Of a stretch of 32,300 nt of DNA, positions 22,628 to 32,300 are shown in pieces. How positions within the stretch are numbered: the stretch's first letter is position 1; each line of letters opens with the position of its first letter. The DNA comes from Usnea hakonensis. Lineage: Eukaryota > Ascomycota > Lecanoromycetes > Lecanorales > Parmeliaceae. The notes under the pieces are model-generated. The model ran no database searches and was not told the origin of the DNA. It saw only the letters and a list, made by a program, of their open reading frames with translations. A program made the position numbers and the translations under genes. The stretch lies in the NCBI GenBank assembly GCA_013423325.1, contig BLJB01000425.1, positions 1 through 32,300 of the forward strand, given 5' to 3'.

Positions 22628-22635
22628 CATTTATA
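22628..22635 (-). promoter_or_regulatory. TATA-like box upstream of the mannosyltransferase
   Basis: Reads TATAAATG on the minus strand, about 67 bp before the ATG at 22561. A pyrimidine/purine-biased leader lies between, as in many fungal promoters. Confidence 0.5.
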
Positions 22636-23499
22636 CCCCTTGCATCCGTTCCTGGATGTGGCGTAGTTCCCGTCCGATCCCGTTAATACTACACACCAAA
22701 AGTAGTTTAGCGTAATTTTACTGCCAAGACTGAAAATCGCATGCTTCCTCTTGAGAAGTTACTTAAACAGCACAACATATAGTGCTTTTTCTCATCCAAA
22801 CCTTACTTACACTCTCTTGGAAATGCACCTGGCTCTGCTTGAACAGAGAGACGCCTTGAAGTAGTTCAAATGCAACCGTGCGAGGGAGGCAGACCGAAGT
22901 TCTGAAAAACGTCAACACGCGAACTGCAAAGATTCTATTCTTGTGAAGATGTATACAAGGTCTCATAGATAGCCGCTAGAATAGAACATTCGGAAGGCAT
23001 TTCGGTTTCGTGAACATTGCGATTGCCACCGGTGCTTCTATCAGGCGCCGTTGATTTCAAGCTTCCGCGGATGATATTTTTGTATGCGGAGACAGTGTGA
23101 CCTGATTGGCCGGTCCGAGCAGTGGGGATCAGAGCGGGGTCATCGGCGTTTGGACAGGTCACAGGGCTGGACGCTCAGTTCTGAGGTACGGAACTTCAGT
23201 TCTGCAGGTTCGTCAAATGACAACTAGATGCACATCCCAATTCCCATCACCGCCATGGCTAATGTGTTGTGCCTAGTGGTGAATTCGGCCGTTTGATGGA
23301 CCCTGCCCCACTGCTTTGCAGTATAGGAACATTTGACTACACATCTGTTCCATGATGGGGCCAATAGTAAAGAAAGTCCTCGTCTCGTTAAGAATGTTCC
23401 TACCTGCATGGCCCATTGGCATCTAAGATGGCTGGTATATGCTACCATTGGCCTTAACACTTCCAGCGTATATCCCTCTCGACACTCAAAATTATTGCG

Positions 23500-23507
23500 T
23501 GACGTCA
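23500..23507. promoter_or_regulatory. CRE-like palindrome TGACGTCA
   Basis: A perfect copy of the ATF/CREB consensus about 200 bp upstream of the transporter ATG. bZIP factors of the Atf1/Sko1 class bind such sites in fungi; regulation here is inference. Confidence 0.45.
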
Positions 23508-23670
23508 GGTTCGAGTATCATGCCACATGACTGAGACACTTGCTGATCTCCCGCCAACCCTCCAGTAAAGAAGAAGCTTTACCCGTGCAGGCTTCGACGG
23601 AGCACAAGTCTCTCATGTAGGGCTGACGGCCAATACATATCAGACTTCACAGTCGTTCTCTTCTTCGTGA

Positions 23671-23677
23671 TATAAAT
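23671..23677 (+). promoter_or_regulatory. TATA-like box upstream of the sugar transporter
   Basis: TATAAAT lies only about 36 bp before the ATG at 23707 and about 66 bp before the second in-frame ATG at 23737. The tight spacing makes the second Met a possible true start. Confidence 0.4.
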
Positions 23678-23706
23678 GATTTTAACCAACATTATACTTC
23701 TTCTCA

Positions 23707-25420
23707 ATGGCCGACTTCAAGAAAGCACACGAGACGATGGCCTCGCCGGATACCAAGCACATTGAGGTGTCTGAGCAAGATGGAGATGATTCAATTGAGA
23801 ACGTCGACACGGGTCCCTTTGTCTGGCTCGTCGCAGGTGCGGCGTCAATCGCTGGCTCTCTTTTCGGTTATGACACTGGAATCATTTCCGCGGTCCTCGT
23901 CTATCTTGGAACAGATCTCAATCATCACAAAGCTTCTGCGAACGAAAAAGAATTGATTACTTCTCTCTGCTCTGGTGGTGCTTTCATTGGAGCCATCATT
24001 GCTGGCTTGACGGCCGACAAATACGGTAGGAAAACTGCGATCTATGCTGGGTAAGTAAAGGCCTATCTATCCTCTGGGTTTGTCATGGCGCTCATCCATG
24101 TAGATGCTGTCTCTTCACCATTGGTGCTGTCCTTCAGGCCGCTTCTTACACTATTGCCCAAATGGCCGTCGGACGTCTCATAGTGGGCTTTGGCGTGGGA
24201 TCTGCCGCCATGGTGGTTCCTATGTACATTGCCGAAATTGCTCCTACCAGAGTACGCGGACGCATGATCGGACTGAACAACATGAGTATCACTGGTGGTC
24301 AAGTCATTTCGTACGGAATTGGCGCAGCTTTTGCTCATGTCACACACGGCTGGCGATACATGGTCGGTCTTGGCGCGGTCCCTGCCATTATCCTCGCTTG
24401 TATCTTGCCCCTTTGCCCAGAGTCACCGCGTCAACTAATCTACCACGGAAAATTCGAGGAGGCAGCCCGAGTCATTCAACGAATCTACAAGAAAGCCTCG
24501 CCTGAACAGGTGAATGCCAAGGTTGCTCTCATCGCCGCGGCCACTGAGGAGTCCAAAGCACACAACGAGAACGAAAGTCGGTGGTCCAAGGTTAAGAAAC
24601 TCCACACGGTTCCAGCAAACTTTCGTGCCCTCGTCTGCGCTTGCGGCCTGATGGTGATTTCGCAGATGTCCGGTTTCAACACGCTCATGTACTACTCCTC
24701 AACACTATTTGCCTTGGTTGGTTTCTCAAACCCTGTGGCCGTCGGCTTGGTGGTTGCCGGTGTCAATTTTATCATGACGTGGGTAAACATGATGACTGTG
24801 GACCCTATTGGTCGTCGTCGCGTTCTGATATGTACTGTTTGGGGAATGTCTGCTGGGCTGCTCGCTGTCGCCGTGGCCTTCCACTTCATTCCGGTCAACC
24901 TTCATACCCTTGAGCTCGAAGCGACTACTGTCTCAGGGCCAGCAATTGTCGTACTCGTCTTTATCATCTGGTTCGTCTTCTTCTATGGGGTATCAGTAGG
25001 CAACACGGCATGGATGTCGACAGATTTCTTTCCCATGGAAGTGCGTGCGATGGGAACAATGTTCCTGACTTGGTCAGTAACCTCAAACTCTTCGACTCTT
25101 CGAATTCATGATTGTAGCTGATAGATATGACTAGTTCCTGCTGGGGTTCCAACATCATCGTCTCGTCGACCTTCCTCACTATGATGAAGAGCATGACACC
25201 ATCCGGCGCCTTTGGCTTCTACGCCGCTATCTGCGGCACCGGCTGGGTCTTGATCTACTTTTTCTACCCTGAAGTGTCGGGCTTGACGCTCGAGGAAATC
25301 GGAGAGGTCTTTCAGCATGGGTTCGGTGTCAGCTTTGCTAGACGGCTGAGGAAGGATCGTAAGGATATCATTGCGGAGAGATTGAAGTCTAGCGAGAGGC
25401 CTGTTGCCATGGGTCATTGA
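23707..25420 (+). CDS. MFS sugar transporter, myo-inositol/proton symporter type
   Basis: Twelve-helix plasma-membrane carrier of the major facilitator superfamily. Exons 23707-24050, 24104-25072 and 25135-25420, with introns of 53 and 62 nt both in phase 2, give 532 residues. Sugar-porter marks are LFGYDTGIISAVL in helix 1, ADKYGRK after helix 2, GRLIVGFGVGSAAMVVPMYI in helix 4, PESPRQLI before the central loop, DPIGRRR between helices 8 and 9, and the closing FYPEVSGLTLEEI. The stretches NTAWMSTDFFPMEVRAMGT and CSCWGSNIIVSSTFL resemble fungal inositol transporters (Itr1/Itr2 type) more than hexose carriers. The substrate is therefore inferred. A second Met at residue 11 (23737) is an alternative start. 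Confidence 0.92.
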
Positions 25421-26254
25421 GGGTGGGATGGAGATGTCGTGGTTGAGATGTGAAGCGTGCTTAGTGATTTATGAGGGTCATGATGAGGGATGTGATAATG
25501 CAATTCTGTAGCTATCTTGAACGCAAACACAGACAATCAGAATCTAAATGCCACAACTCCTTTTCATCACAGCCCCATTCCCTCTCCTCCCCCTTTCTTC
25601 ACCACCGTCAAGTATCTTTACAATAGCAGCAAAATCAGACTTCTAGCCACACACAGTAACACTCAACCACTCACCTCCCCCCCCCTTTTCCCCCCCCCTC
25701 CCCTTTCCCTCCCCCACCCTTTTCCCCCTCCGTCACCTCTCCCCCCCTCCGATCCCTCTTCCGTCCCTCTCACCCATCCATCCATCTAACTCACCACTAA
25801 AAACCCAGTTTTTTCTCGCGAGTTCTTTTCGATGGAGTGGTGGATGTTGTGCGCTGTGTTGTTTGTACGGACTGAGATGTATAAGATGGGGGATGGGGTT
25901 TGAGGGGAATGGTGGTGGGGTGGGGTTGGGTGGGGGAGGGGAGGGGAGGGGAGGGGAGGGAAGAAAGGAAAGGAATGAGAGCATGGGGAGGGGGGAATGG
26001 AGTTATTGAAAGGGTAGTTCCTATTGATGATTATTGCTTGGGCAAGTATGGAAGAGTGCGCAGGTGTCATTGAAGTTTAGGAAGGTCTTACTTATAAGTA
26101 TTTGCAACACTTGGGGGTAGGTTGCTATATCGATAGGGAACTGAGCGTAACATTCATTCATAGCGAGAGTGTAGTTTCGGCTGACGGATCATGGCTTTTC
26201 ATACCTACATGCATGATCGTCTTGATGCCTCCAGCACCACGGCCATCACTCCCA
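25421..26254. other. Convergent intergenic region with C-rich and G-rich tracts
   Basis: Lies between the ends of the transporter (plus) and eIF2-alpha (minus) genes. A strongly C-rich, G-poor block runs from about 25560 to 25790 and a G-rich block from about 25885 to 26000. The latter includes five to six AGGGG units. No gene is supported; open frames here are products of the composition bias. Confidence 0.65.
25932..25960 (+). repeat. (AGGGG)n microsatellite
   Basis: About five and a half tandem AGGGG units. Runs of four or more G at regular spacing could form a G-quadruplex on the plus strand. Confidence 0.75.
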
Positions 26255-27444
26255 TCAAATCGTTTCCGCAACGACTCCCTCGTCGCTTTCACTCATACTC
26301 TCATCCCCGCTGACCTCAGCGTTTTCCCTTTCTCTCTTCTCCATCAGTGCCTGCAACTCCGCATCATCGTTTTCTGTCACTGCTTTTGGTGCCATCTTCG
26401 TAACACAGCCACCGCCATTCGCCCTGATGTTTCCTTCAATTTCCTTGATAGCGCGCTCCAAGCAAGCAATCCCTGTGGTTTTCTCGAGACATTGGCTTGT
26501 AAGCACATACAACGGCGGGCTCACCAGCTTCACCTTGACCGTGGCTTCGTTGGGACGGGGTATGTCGAGGCCATCGGCTGTTTTCGAGGGGGAATGAGTG
26601 GCGGTGTTTTGGGCTTCGGCGGCCCGCAGCGCGTTTTTCACTGCGTCTATGCCTTCGTAGCCGAAACAGGTGACTTCGACGTCGGCGCGGACTTTTGTGG
26701 GTTGGGGGGTCAGGCGCTTGGAGATGTAGGATTGGAGTTCGGATTTCACGACGTCGGAAGGGAAGTTCACTTCGGCCCAGACGTCTGGGTTGCTAAGGTA
26801 CGATACATTCTTTAGCATGTCTTGAGGGCATGGCGAAAACAAACGGGAAAAGAGATCAGATGTAGAGCATTCGTGACTTACGTTATCGAAAGCTTGAAGG
26901 CATCAACCGCATGGCCATATTTCTTGTTTAAAGGCCATCCGATTTCCTGATACAGCGTCTCCATCGGTGTCTTTGTCTTCTCAGCTACATGGCGCATGAT
27001 ACTCGCGACCATCTTCCCCTTGTTGAACCTCTCCTCGCATTTGACAATGTCCTCCGGCGATACTCTTCGTTTGGATAGATCGATGTAACCCTTCTCTTTG
27101 TCCACCCGTAGCACGACAACTACCTCGTTTCGCCCCACACGGATCAGCTTTTGTATACTCCTGATACGCCGTCGAGAAAGCTCTGAGAGGAGAATCATGC
27201 CGTCGATATTATCGTATTCGAGAAGTTTGACATATGCGCCCATTTCTGCAATCTATGAGACTGTGAGTCATGATTCGAATGCTTTCCGAGCGTAGGAGGC
27301 CGTACTTGTTTGACCTATGCGCAAAGTTAGCAGGGCGCTTTATTGGGATAGAGAGGAGCAAGGCAGCTTCTATACATTGACCATAACGAATTCATCGATG
27401 TCAGGGTACCGGTTCTCGTAGAACCGGCAGTTGGTGAGAGACAT
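26255..27444 (-). CDS. SUI2: Translation initiation factor eIF2, alpha subunit
   Basis: Regulatory subunit of the ternary complex that brings initiator Met-tRNA to the ribosome. Its phosphorylation by Gcn2-type kinases slows initiation. Exons 27444-27376, 27314-27306, 27252-26882 and 26792-26255 give 328 residues. Exon 2 is only 9 nt and encodes VKQ; the continuous family sequence FVMVN-VKQ-IAEMGAYVK confirms it. The S1 RNA-binding domain fills the first 90 or so residues and contains ILLSELSRRRIRSIQ, with the phosphorylated serine at residue 52 (Ser51 in the usual numbering). GYIDLSKRRV and the helical domain follow. The C-terminal alpha/beta domain has NPDVWAEVNFPSD and PPLYVLTSQCLEK, and the tail is acidic with SESDE. 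The C-terminus is slightly longer than in yeast (304 residues). Confidence 0.96.
27306..27314 (-). other. 9-nt microexon of the eIF2-alpha gene
   Basis: GTCAAACAA is bounded by TAG upstream (intron 27315-27375) and GTACGG downstream (intron 27253-27305), both in phase 0. Without it the invariant VKQ would be missing. Confidence 0.85.
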
Positions 27445-27880
27445 TCCTTCTTTTCACTGTATGGTCCTATCGTTGATTGGCGATCCCGCAGGTGGAGCTG
27501 AAGGGCGTTGGCTTGCTTGTACTGTCTCAGAAACTTCAAATGTTTCCAGATTCGTAAATTCTAGCTGTCGCTGTTCCGTGTATCAGAATGCAAAAGGTAG
27601 TGCTGTTATGTAGAGACGTTAAATTCGGGCAGGGCTCAAGTGGGAATTTTTCACTTTAACCACCCGGCGATCGCAAGCCAAGATTGAGCCAAGACACTAC
27701 TTTCCAAGGTTATTGGTTGGACGCAGTACATGATGAGGGGACTCTCATTTAGCAGGAATCCTCCATTGAGGCTCCGATTGCTGTTGATAAGCTCTCCCCA
27801 TTCTTCCAGAGAAGCCGACTGTCAGGATAGTGCTGATCCTGCCCCTCTTGCTCAATTGGCTATAGAGCCAAACAGGCAAG
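27445..27880. promoter_or_regulatory. 436-bp shared divergent promoter region
   Basis: Lies between the start codons of eIF2-alpha (minus) and the cation channel (plus), so both promoters must sit here or in leader introns. I see no clear TATA box or named element. Confidence 0.55.
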
Positions 27881-29879
27881 ATGGTGCAGTGGAAGAAGCT
27901 CTTTGGCTTGGACAACCAAGATCGTCGTGGTTTACGAGAGGAAATGAGCCGCCGTAAGTATCAACACCTCTTTCCCTGGGGTTAGAAGCGTTCAATGGCT
28001 GATGAGCTGCCCAGTCCTCCCCACCAGTCGGAACGAAGTCATCCCCTCCGCTATTCCCCCAGACGCTGTCACAAAAGTCGCTCTCCGTCTCAAGTACCAA
28101 ATTGAGCAAGTCATTCCTTGCGAGCTCGAAGACTTCAAAGTCACGAAAGCCAATTCGCCTGTCATTACACGAAAAGTCATCGCAACGGCCAAATCAGCGG
28201 GCGGGAAAGAGCACGAGGCATGCGTGGTTTACTGCCTATTAGTCTGCTACCGCTGGTTCAGACGGCAAGCAAAACTGGAACTATGGGACGCGGATTTACA
28301 CAATGTGCGCGCCACGGCCTGCGAGGTACTGGCGAAACGGCTGATCGAATTGGAAGAGGATCAGCAATATTTACTGCAAGACCTGTTGCTGAAGCGCTAC
28401 TCGATCCTTGTCGGAGGTGAGCCTACAGAGCCTACCAATGCCGTTGAGCGTGCAGTCGATTTGCATGCTCTGCGCGTTATTGGCAGCTCAGGTTACCAGA
28501 AATGTATCAGCTACCTCTGGCGTGGTTGGCTAATACAAAATGATGAGTATCCGTCCAATTTCATACCGTGGACCCAGAAAGCCAACACCACCTACTGGGA
28601 TCACTTCGATCCCGACCGTATGCGCGCTCCAATGTATCAGAACGTCGTGCAAATATTCTTCTCCATCCTCTACCTAGCTCTGTACACCGCCGCTATCAAC
28701 ACCATCAACAGCACTGGAGACCTAGATATTGTTGAAGGCATTCTCTACATCATGACCGCAGGCTTCGTTTTCGATGAAGTTGCTAAATTTTGGAAAGTAG
28801 GACGCTACTACCTCGGATTTTGGAATGTCTTCAACATGACTCTTTATGCCCTCCTCTCCGTCTCCTTCATCACCCGCATCATCGCTCTCGGCCATCCCGT
28901 CAATGACGACGCAGGACAGCGCCGCAAGTTCAACGAGCTCAGCTACAACTTCCTCGCTTTCTCAGCGCCTATGTTCTGGATGCGCCTGCTTCTCTACCTA
29001 GACACGTTCCGGTTCTTTGGCGCTATGCTAGTCGTGCTGAAGATGATGATGAAGGAATCGCTCATTTTCTTCTTGCTGCTTATTATTGTCATGGTCGGGT
29101 TCCTCCAAGCATTCGTGGGTTTAGATAAGGTGGACGACAACACATACGTGACGGGCTTTATCGTCAAGGCAATGTTGAATGGTGTAATGCAGAGTCCCGA
29201 CTTTGAGGGATTCGACCACTTCGCGCCACCGTTTGGACTTATACTTTATTACATCTTCACTTTTGTGGTCATGGTTGGTGAGTGCCATTCCCTTCTTCCA
29301 TCATTCTTCGACTAATCACAAGTGTCCTGTCAATGCTAAACATCAATAGTCCTACTCAACATCCTCATCGCCCTCTACAACTCCGCCTACGCCGACATAA
29401 CCGACAACGCCATCGACGAATACATGGCCTTGTTCGCTCAAAAGACGATGCAATTCGTCCGTGCCCCCGACGAAAACGTCTTCATCCCCCCCTTCAACCT
29501 CATCGAAGTGTTCTTCCTGATCATCCCCTTTGAATGGTGGATGCCCTCTACCCGCTACGAGCGCCTTAATAACTACGTCATGGGCATCGTTTATTCACCG
29601 CTCCTGCTGATAACTGCGTGGCTGGAAACAAAGCAGGCGTACAAGGTCAAAAGGAATAGGAGGAACGGGGAGAGCGATGATGATGAGGTGCAGGAATGGG
29701 AGCAGATGAGCAGGGAATTGGATTTCGAGACCGAAGGATGGACGAAGAGGGTCGAGAGTACGAGGCCGAATGTCGAGACTGATGTGGCGGTGTTGGAGGT
29801 TAGGGCGTTGAGGGATCAGGTGGAGGAGTTGAAGAGGATTGTGGAGGGGAAGGAGGCGGGGGCTAATGGGGGTACTTGA
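27881..29879 (+). CDS. YVC1: TRP-type vacuolar cation channel (Yvc1-like)
   Basis: Fungal TRP channel that releases calcium from the vacuole in yeast. Exons 27881-27953, 28015-29277 and 29350-29879, with introns of 61 and 72 nt in phase 1, give 621 residues (yeast Yvc1 is 675). The cytosolic N-terminal half includes IPPDAVTKVALRLKYQIEQV and the region AVDLHALRVIGSSGYQKCI. Several hydrophobic helices follow from about residue 230, including FSILYLALYTAAINTI, FWNVFNMTLYALLSVSFITR, DTFRFFGAMLVVLKMM and FFLLLIIVMVGFLQAFVGL. The pore and last helix region (FGLILYYIFTFVVMVVLLNI) leads into LYNSAYADITDNAIDEYMAL and FAQKTMQFVRAPDENVFIPP, a strongly conserved Yvc1 stretch. The C-terminal 100 residues are charged, with acidic clusters and a predicted coiled coil near the end. 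Confidence 0.93.
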
Positions 29880-30497
29880 GGTGATGGGAAGGTGTAAATT
29901 TATGTGATTATCATGGATATATGATCAGCGTCGTCAACGGCTTCCCTTGCGGGACACTGCTTGTTGAGCGAGCGTCTCTCTCGGTGCCTCTTGAAGTATT
30001 CAGCCACGGTGAAATGGTGAAGAAGAGACCAATTCTTTATCGAGGGGCTCATAAGTTTATGCTGCAGACGAGGCCGTACTGACGGAAAAGAGTATTCTAG
30101 TACAGAAGGGCTTGTCGAACCAGCGGTGAACAGAGTGTTCTCCTAAAGAACGGTCTCCAATATATAGTAAAAGTAAAAGTAAGGAAGGTAAAAACCCAAA
30201 AAGAATTGTTTAAACACCTTCGTTACTTTATTCGAGCACGCGCTTGCGCTTCAAGTAGCCGCGCTTGCCAAACGTGAACTCGTCGTGCAGGAAGTAAGAA
30301 GTAAAGTAAGTAATTTAGCTTTTCCACTTTCCCAATTCCCAGAAAGACTCCATGGTTGCTCGGTAGCCAATTGGAACATGGTTCTTTCGCATATATGTAT
30401 CCGATAACCGCCGAGAGGCAACAAATGTGACTCTCCACACCATTATTTAGATTATTCCTCCACCACATTTATATGATATGATTCAAATGATCTAGAT
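29880..30497. other. Intergenic region next to the piggyBac relic
   Basis: Begins with the 3' flank of the channel gene and should contain the downstream end of the transposon. A candidate boundary is a TTAA at about 30210 within GTTTAAACACC, but its partner end lies outside the window, so I cannot call the terminal repeat. Runs of AAAGTAAAAGTAAGG near 30170-30185 are simple sequence. No gene is supported. Confidence 0.5.
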
Positions 30498-32261
30498 CTA
30501 TTCTACATGATCGGAAGTAGTTAATCCTTTATGGAATCGACTTAGACACCCTCCTTTGCGACACAAATAGACTTTGTATACTCTATATCCCCCCCGAGTC
30601 CTGGGAGTCCTGGGAGTATTACTACTAATATCTATTCTAAAAGCTCGTTTCTGACTATCCTTGCGACATATAAGACACGTACGAATGGCCTTTAGGTCTT
30701 GCCATTCATGATTACCTCGTAGTATCGTTGGTTGTGTGATAATGGGGGTGGGATTGGGTCGTAATCGATAGGGATCTCCTCCTTCTTTGAGTAACTCTAC
30801 CACTATATCTTCGAGAAATTTCTGATGCTCCTGTCTATTCCCTAGTGGTTCACACAATTTGAATGCATTTGCAAGACTCCCATCCAAATGCCAATTAAAT
30901 AGAGGTATCTAGTTCCGATTGCAGGCCCGTTGGGACGTGTATGCGGCCACTAGGGCATTGAACCGATCTACCTCCCCCATATGCTTGTTGTAGTAGTAGA
31001 ATAGCTTCGGAACCTGGAACTCCTTTTCCCAAGTGTCTTTTCTATTCTCCTTGAAAGCAGGCAAAACAACACGTGCATTTGTACTGGTTTTACTGGGACG
31101 CTTCCTTTTTTTGGAGACGGAGTCATCAACCTCCTTGACACTATATGTAGTGGTTAATCCTAACACGAGGTTGTTATCCTGCTAGGCCATTATGAGGACG
31201 TCCTTCTGGACCACTGCAGTAAGTACACCGTATGGAATATCCCTTGCAAACTCTTATTTCATCTTAACAAGTAACTTTGGGAGATCTCGTCAACCTGGCT
31301 TCATTGTCCCATATATAGCGATTCCCCGGTCTTTTAGGGCCACAGCAAGCTCCGGACAGGTGAAGTAGTTATCCATAAAGAGAATAGTGCCTTTCGGAAG
31401 CGTATCCAGGGCCAATTTGAACACCATTGTCGACGTTTCTCCAAGGCCTTTGATTTTTGGCCTGCCCTCAAGTCCCTGTACCGGGGAATACTAGGCGTAA
31501 TTGTAGAGATAGCCGTTATCACCAATTGCAAACAGCTTGTATCCCTCCTTAATTGGCTTGCCTGGAGCCATTATTGAATGGGATGTACGCCCAGTCTCCT
31601 TAATCATGCACTTATCGATTGCCACATGAGAACTGGGGGTCCGCAAAGTCTTCTAATTCTTTCGGATCTCGCTGGCAAATGGAAGAAGCTTCTTATACTA
31701 GACTGGCTACTTCTATCGACCGGATCTAATAGTCATTAGATCCTCGTGATCCAGATTTGAACAGTGTATATACTTGCGGAGAAGAATATAGCGGTCCCGA
31801 GTCATTTTTTCAATAATAATCAGAGTAATAGGAGCAATCCCATCAGTCCTCTAGTAATTATGGATTGTAGGAAAGTGAAAGACACCTATATAGATCGTAA
31901 TGGCCACAAAGATCTTTAGTTTAGATATAGTGGTGTTGTACCAATGATAATCGCGAGAAGTCTGAGCAGACGTATATAAATTAGTATTATCCCGAAGTAT
32001 TTCCTATATAGCAGTAGTCCATATGAGACCAAATACAGTTCGGGGAGTAAGAAATAAGTCACTCGGAAGATGATTAATAGCTGCCCGATGCTTAATTGCT
32101 ATTGGTTGATACTCTGGAAGGGGTGGAATACGTTGGAGAAGATTATTACGTTTTTCAAGAAATGCCTGTCTCTCTCTAGTCTTGGCACCCTTTTTTTGCA
32201 GTGTTAAGGCCTGATCTAATTCGTCCTTATTAGGGATAGGTAAGGTCGCAATTTGGGCCAT
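30498..32261 (-). pseudogene. Decayed piggyBac transposase (DDE_Tnp_1_7 type)
   Basis: One reading frame from the ATG at 32261 to 30498 shows transposase features throughout, with no frameshift seen. At least eleven in-frame stops interrupt it: nine TAG, one TAA and one TGA. Family marks are HVAIDKCMIKETGR, KPIKEGYKLFAIGDNGYLY, ILFMDNYFTCPELAVALK, YYNKHMGEVDRFNALVAAYT, LFNWHLDGSLANAFKL, and a C-terminal cysteine-rich region with CLICRK and YLCRKGGC that fits the zinc-binding tail. The Asp of AIDK, MDNYF and EVDRF match the catalytic triad. The residue after the first Asp, normally Glu, is Lys. Most TAG codons sit where Trp is expected (for example NYA-stop-YSP and IMA-stop-QDNN). Such changes are TpG to TpA, the pattern left by repeat-induced point mutation. 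Confidence 0.85.
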
Positions 32262-32300
32262 ATTAGACTCCAATTGGTTGATTAATTAAATGATTTTGCA
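30498..32300 (-). mobile_element. piggyBac-superfamily transposon, truncated by the window end
   Basis: The transposase relic runs on the minus strand toward 30498, and the element's upstream end lies beyond 32300. The left (downstream) boundary and terminal repeats were not identified. piggyBac elements insert at TTAA; TTAA words occur at both sides, but without the second end they prove nothing. Confidence 0.7.

Larger units (their letters stand above)
22562..23706. other. Shared divergent upstream region, 1.1 kb
   Basis: Lies between the start codons of the minus-strand mannosyltransferase and the plus-strand transporter, so it should hold both promoters. Separate entries give a TATA-like box for each gene and a CRE-like palindrome. 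Open frames inside lack motifs. Confidence 0.6.

Noticed and set aside
26102..26815. 237-codon open frame on the plus strand
   Set aside because: Antisense to the last eIF2-alpha exon, whose protein sequence is clearly conserved.
30205..30220. Possible piggyBac end at TTAAACACC
   Set aside because: The opposite end lies outside the window, so an inverted match and TTAA duplication cannot be shown.
31334..31531. 65-codon minus-strand open frame within the transposon
   Set aside because: It is out of frame with the transposase, whose motifs continue in the other frame through the same bases.
1..32300. CRISPR arrays, bacterial operons, rRNA genes and complete tRNA genes
   Set aside because: None seen; the intron-rich fungal gene structure makes the prokaryotic ones unlikely, and no A box plus B box pair at tRNA spacing was convincing.

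Overview
The window looks like nuclear DNA of a filamentous ascomycete (Pezizomycotina, possibly a leotiomycete; the class is inference). Genes are multi-exon with short GT-AG introns (mostly 45-150 nt), use ATG starts, and encode recognisable fungal proteins. Two transposon relics lie in the gene-poor parts. I rebuilt exon structures by hand from frame, splice signals and family motifs. Every multi-exon model below closes to a whole number of codons, except the membrane gene at 5526-7858.

Layout. 197-1008 (-): IMP2-like mitochondrial inner-membrane peptidase. 1279-2748 (-): fungal rhodopsin-domain (SAT4/PTH11-like) seven-helix protein. 2749-4727: no gene seen. 4736-5316: 581-bp non-autonomous hAT-type element with inverted ends and a perfect 8-bp target duplication. 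5526-7858 (+): glycosylated multi-pass membrane protein whose frame changes near 7000. 7859-8943: no gene seen. 8944-10163 (-): macro-domain protein. 10540-14574 (-): P5A-type P-ATPase of the endoplasmic reticulum (SPF1). 14893-16077 (-): tartrate/D-malate/isopropylmalate-type decarboxylating dehydrogenase. 17262-20334 (+): secreted, probably GPI-anchored protein with near-identical tandem repeats. 21205-22561 (-): family 15 mannosyltransferase. 23707-25420 (+): myo-inositol-type sugar transporter. 26255-27444 (-): translation factor eIF2-alpha with a 9-nt microexon. 27881-29879 (+): TRP-type vacuolar cation channel (YVC1-like). 30498-32300 (-): piggyBac-type transposase in one frame, interrupted by stop codons that look like repeat-induced point mutation.

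Most genes are housekeeping or membrane/secretory functions and do not form one pathway or a biosynthetic cluster. SPF1, the mannosyltransferase and the GPI-type protein all belong to the secretory route, but nothing in the sequence shows that the grouping is functional. eIF2-alpha and the cation channel are divergent and share a 436-bp upstream region. I did not find a clearly new biological system. The best leads are the intact-ended hAT element, the stop-riddled but frame-intact piggyBac copy, the eIF2-alpha microexon, the split membrane gene and the homogenised repeats of the secreted protein.
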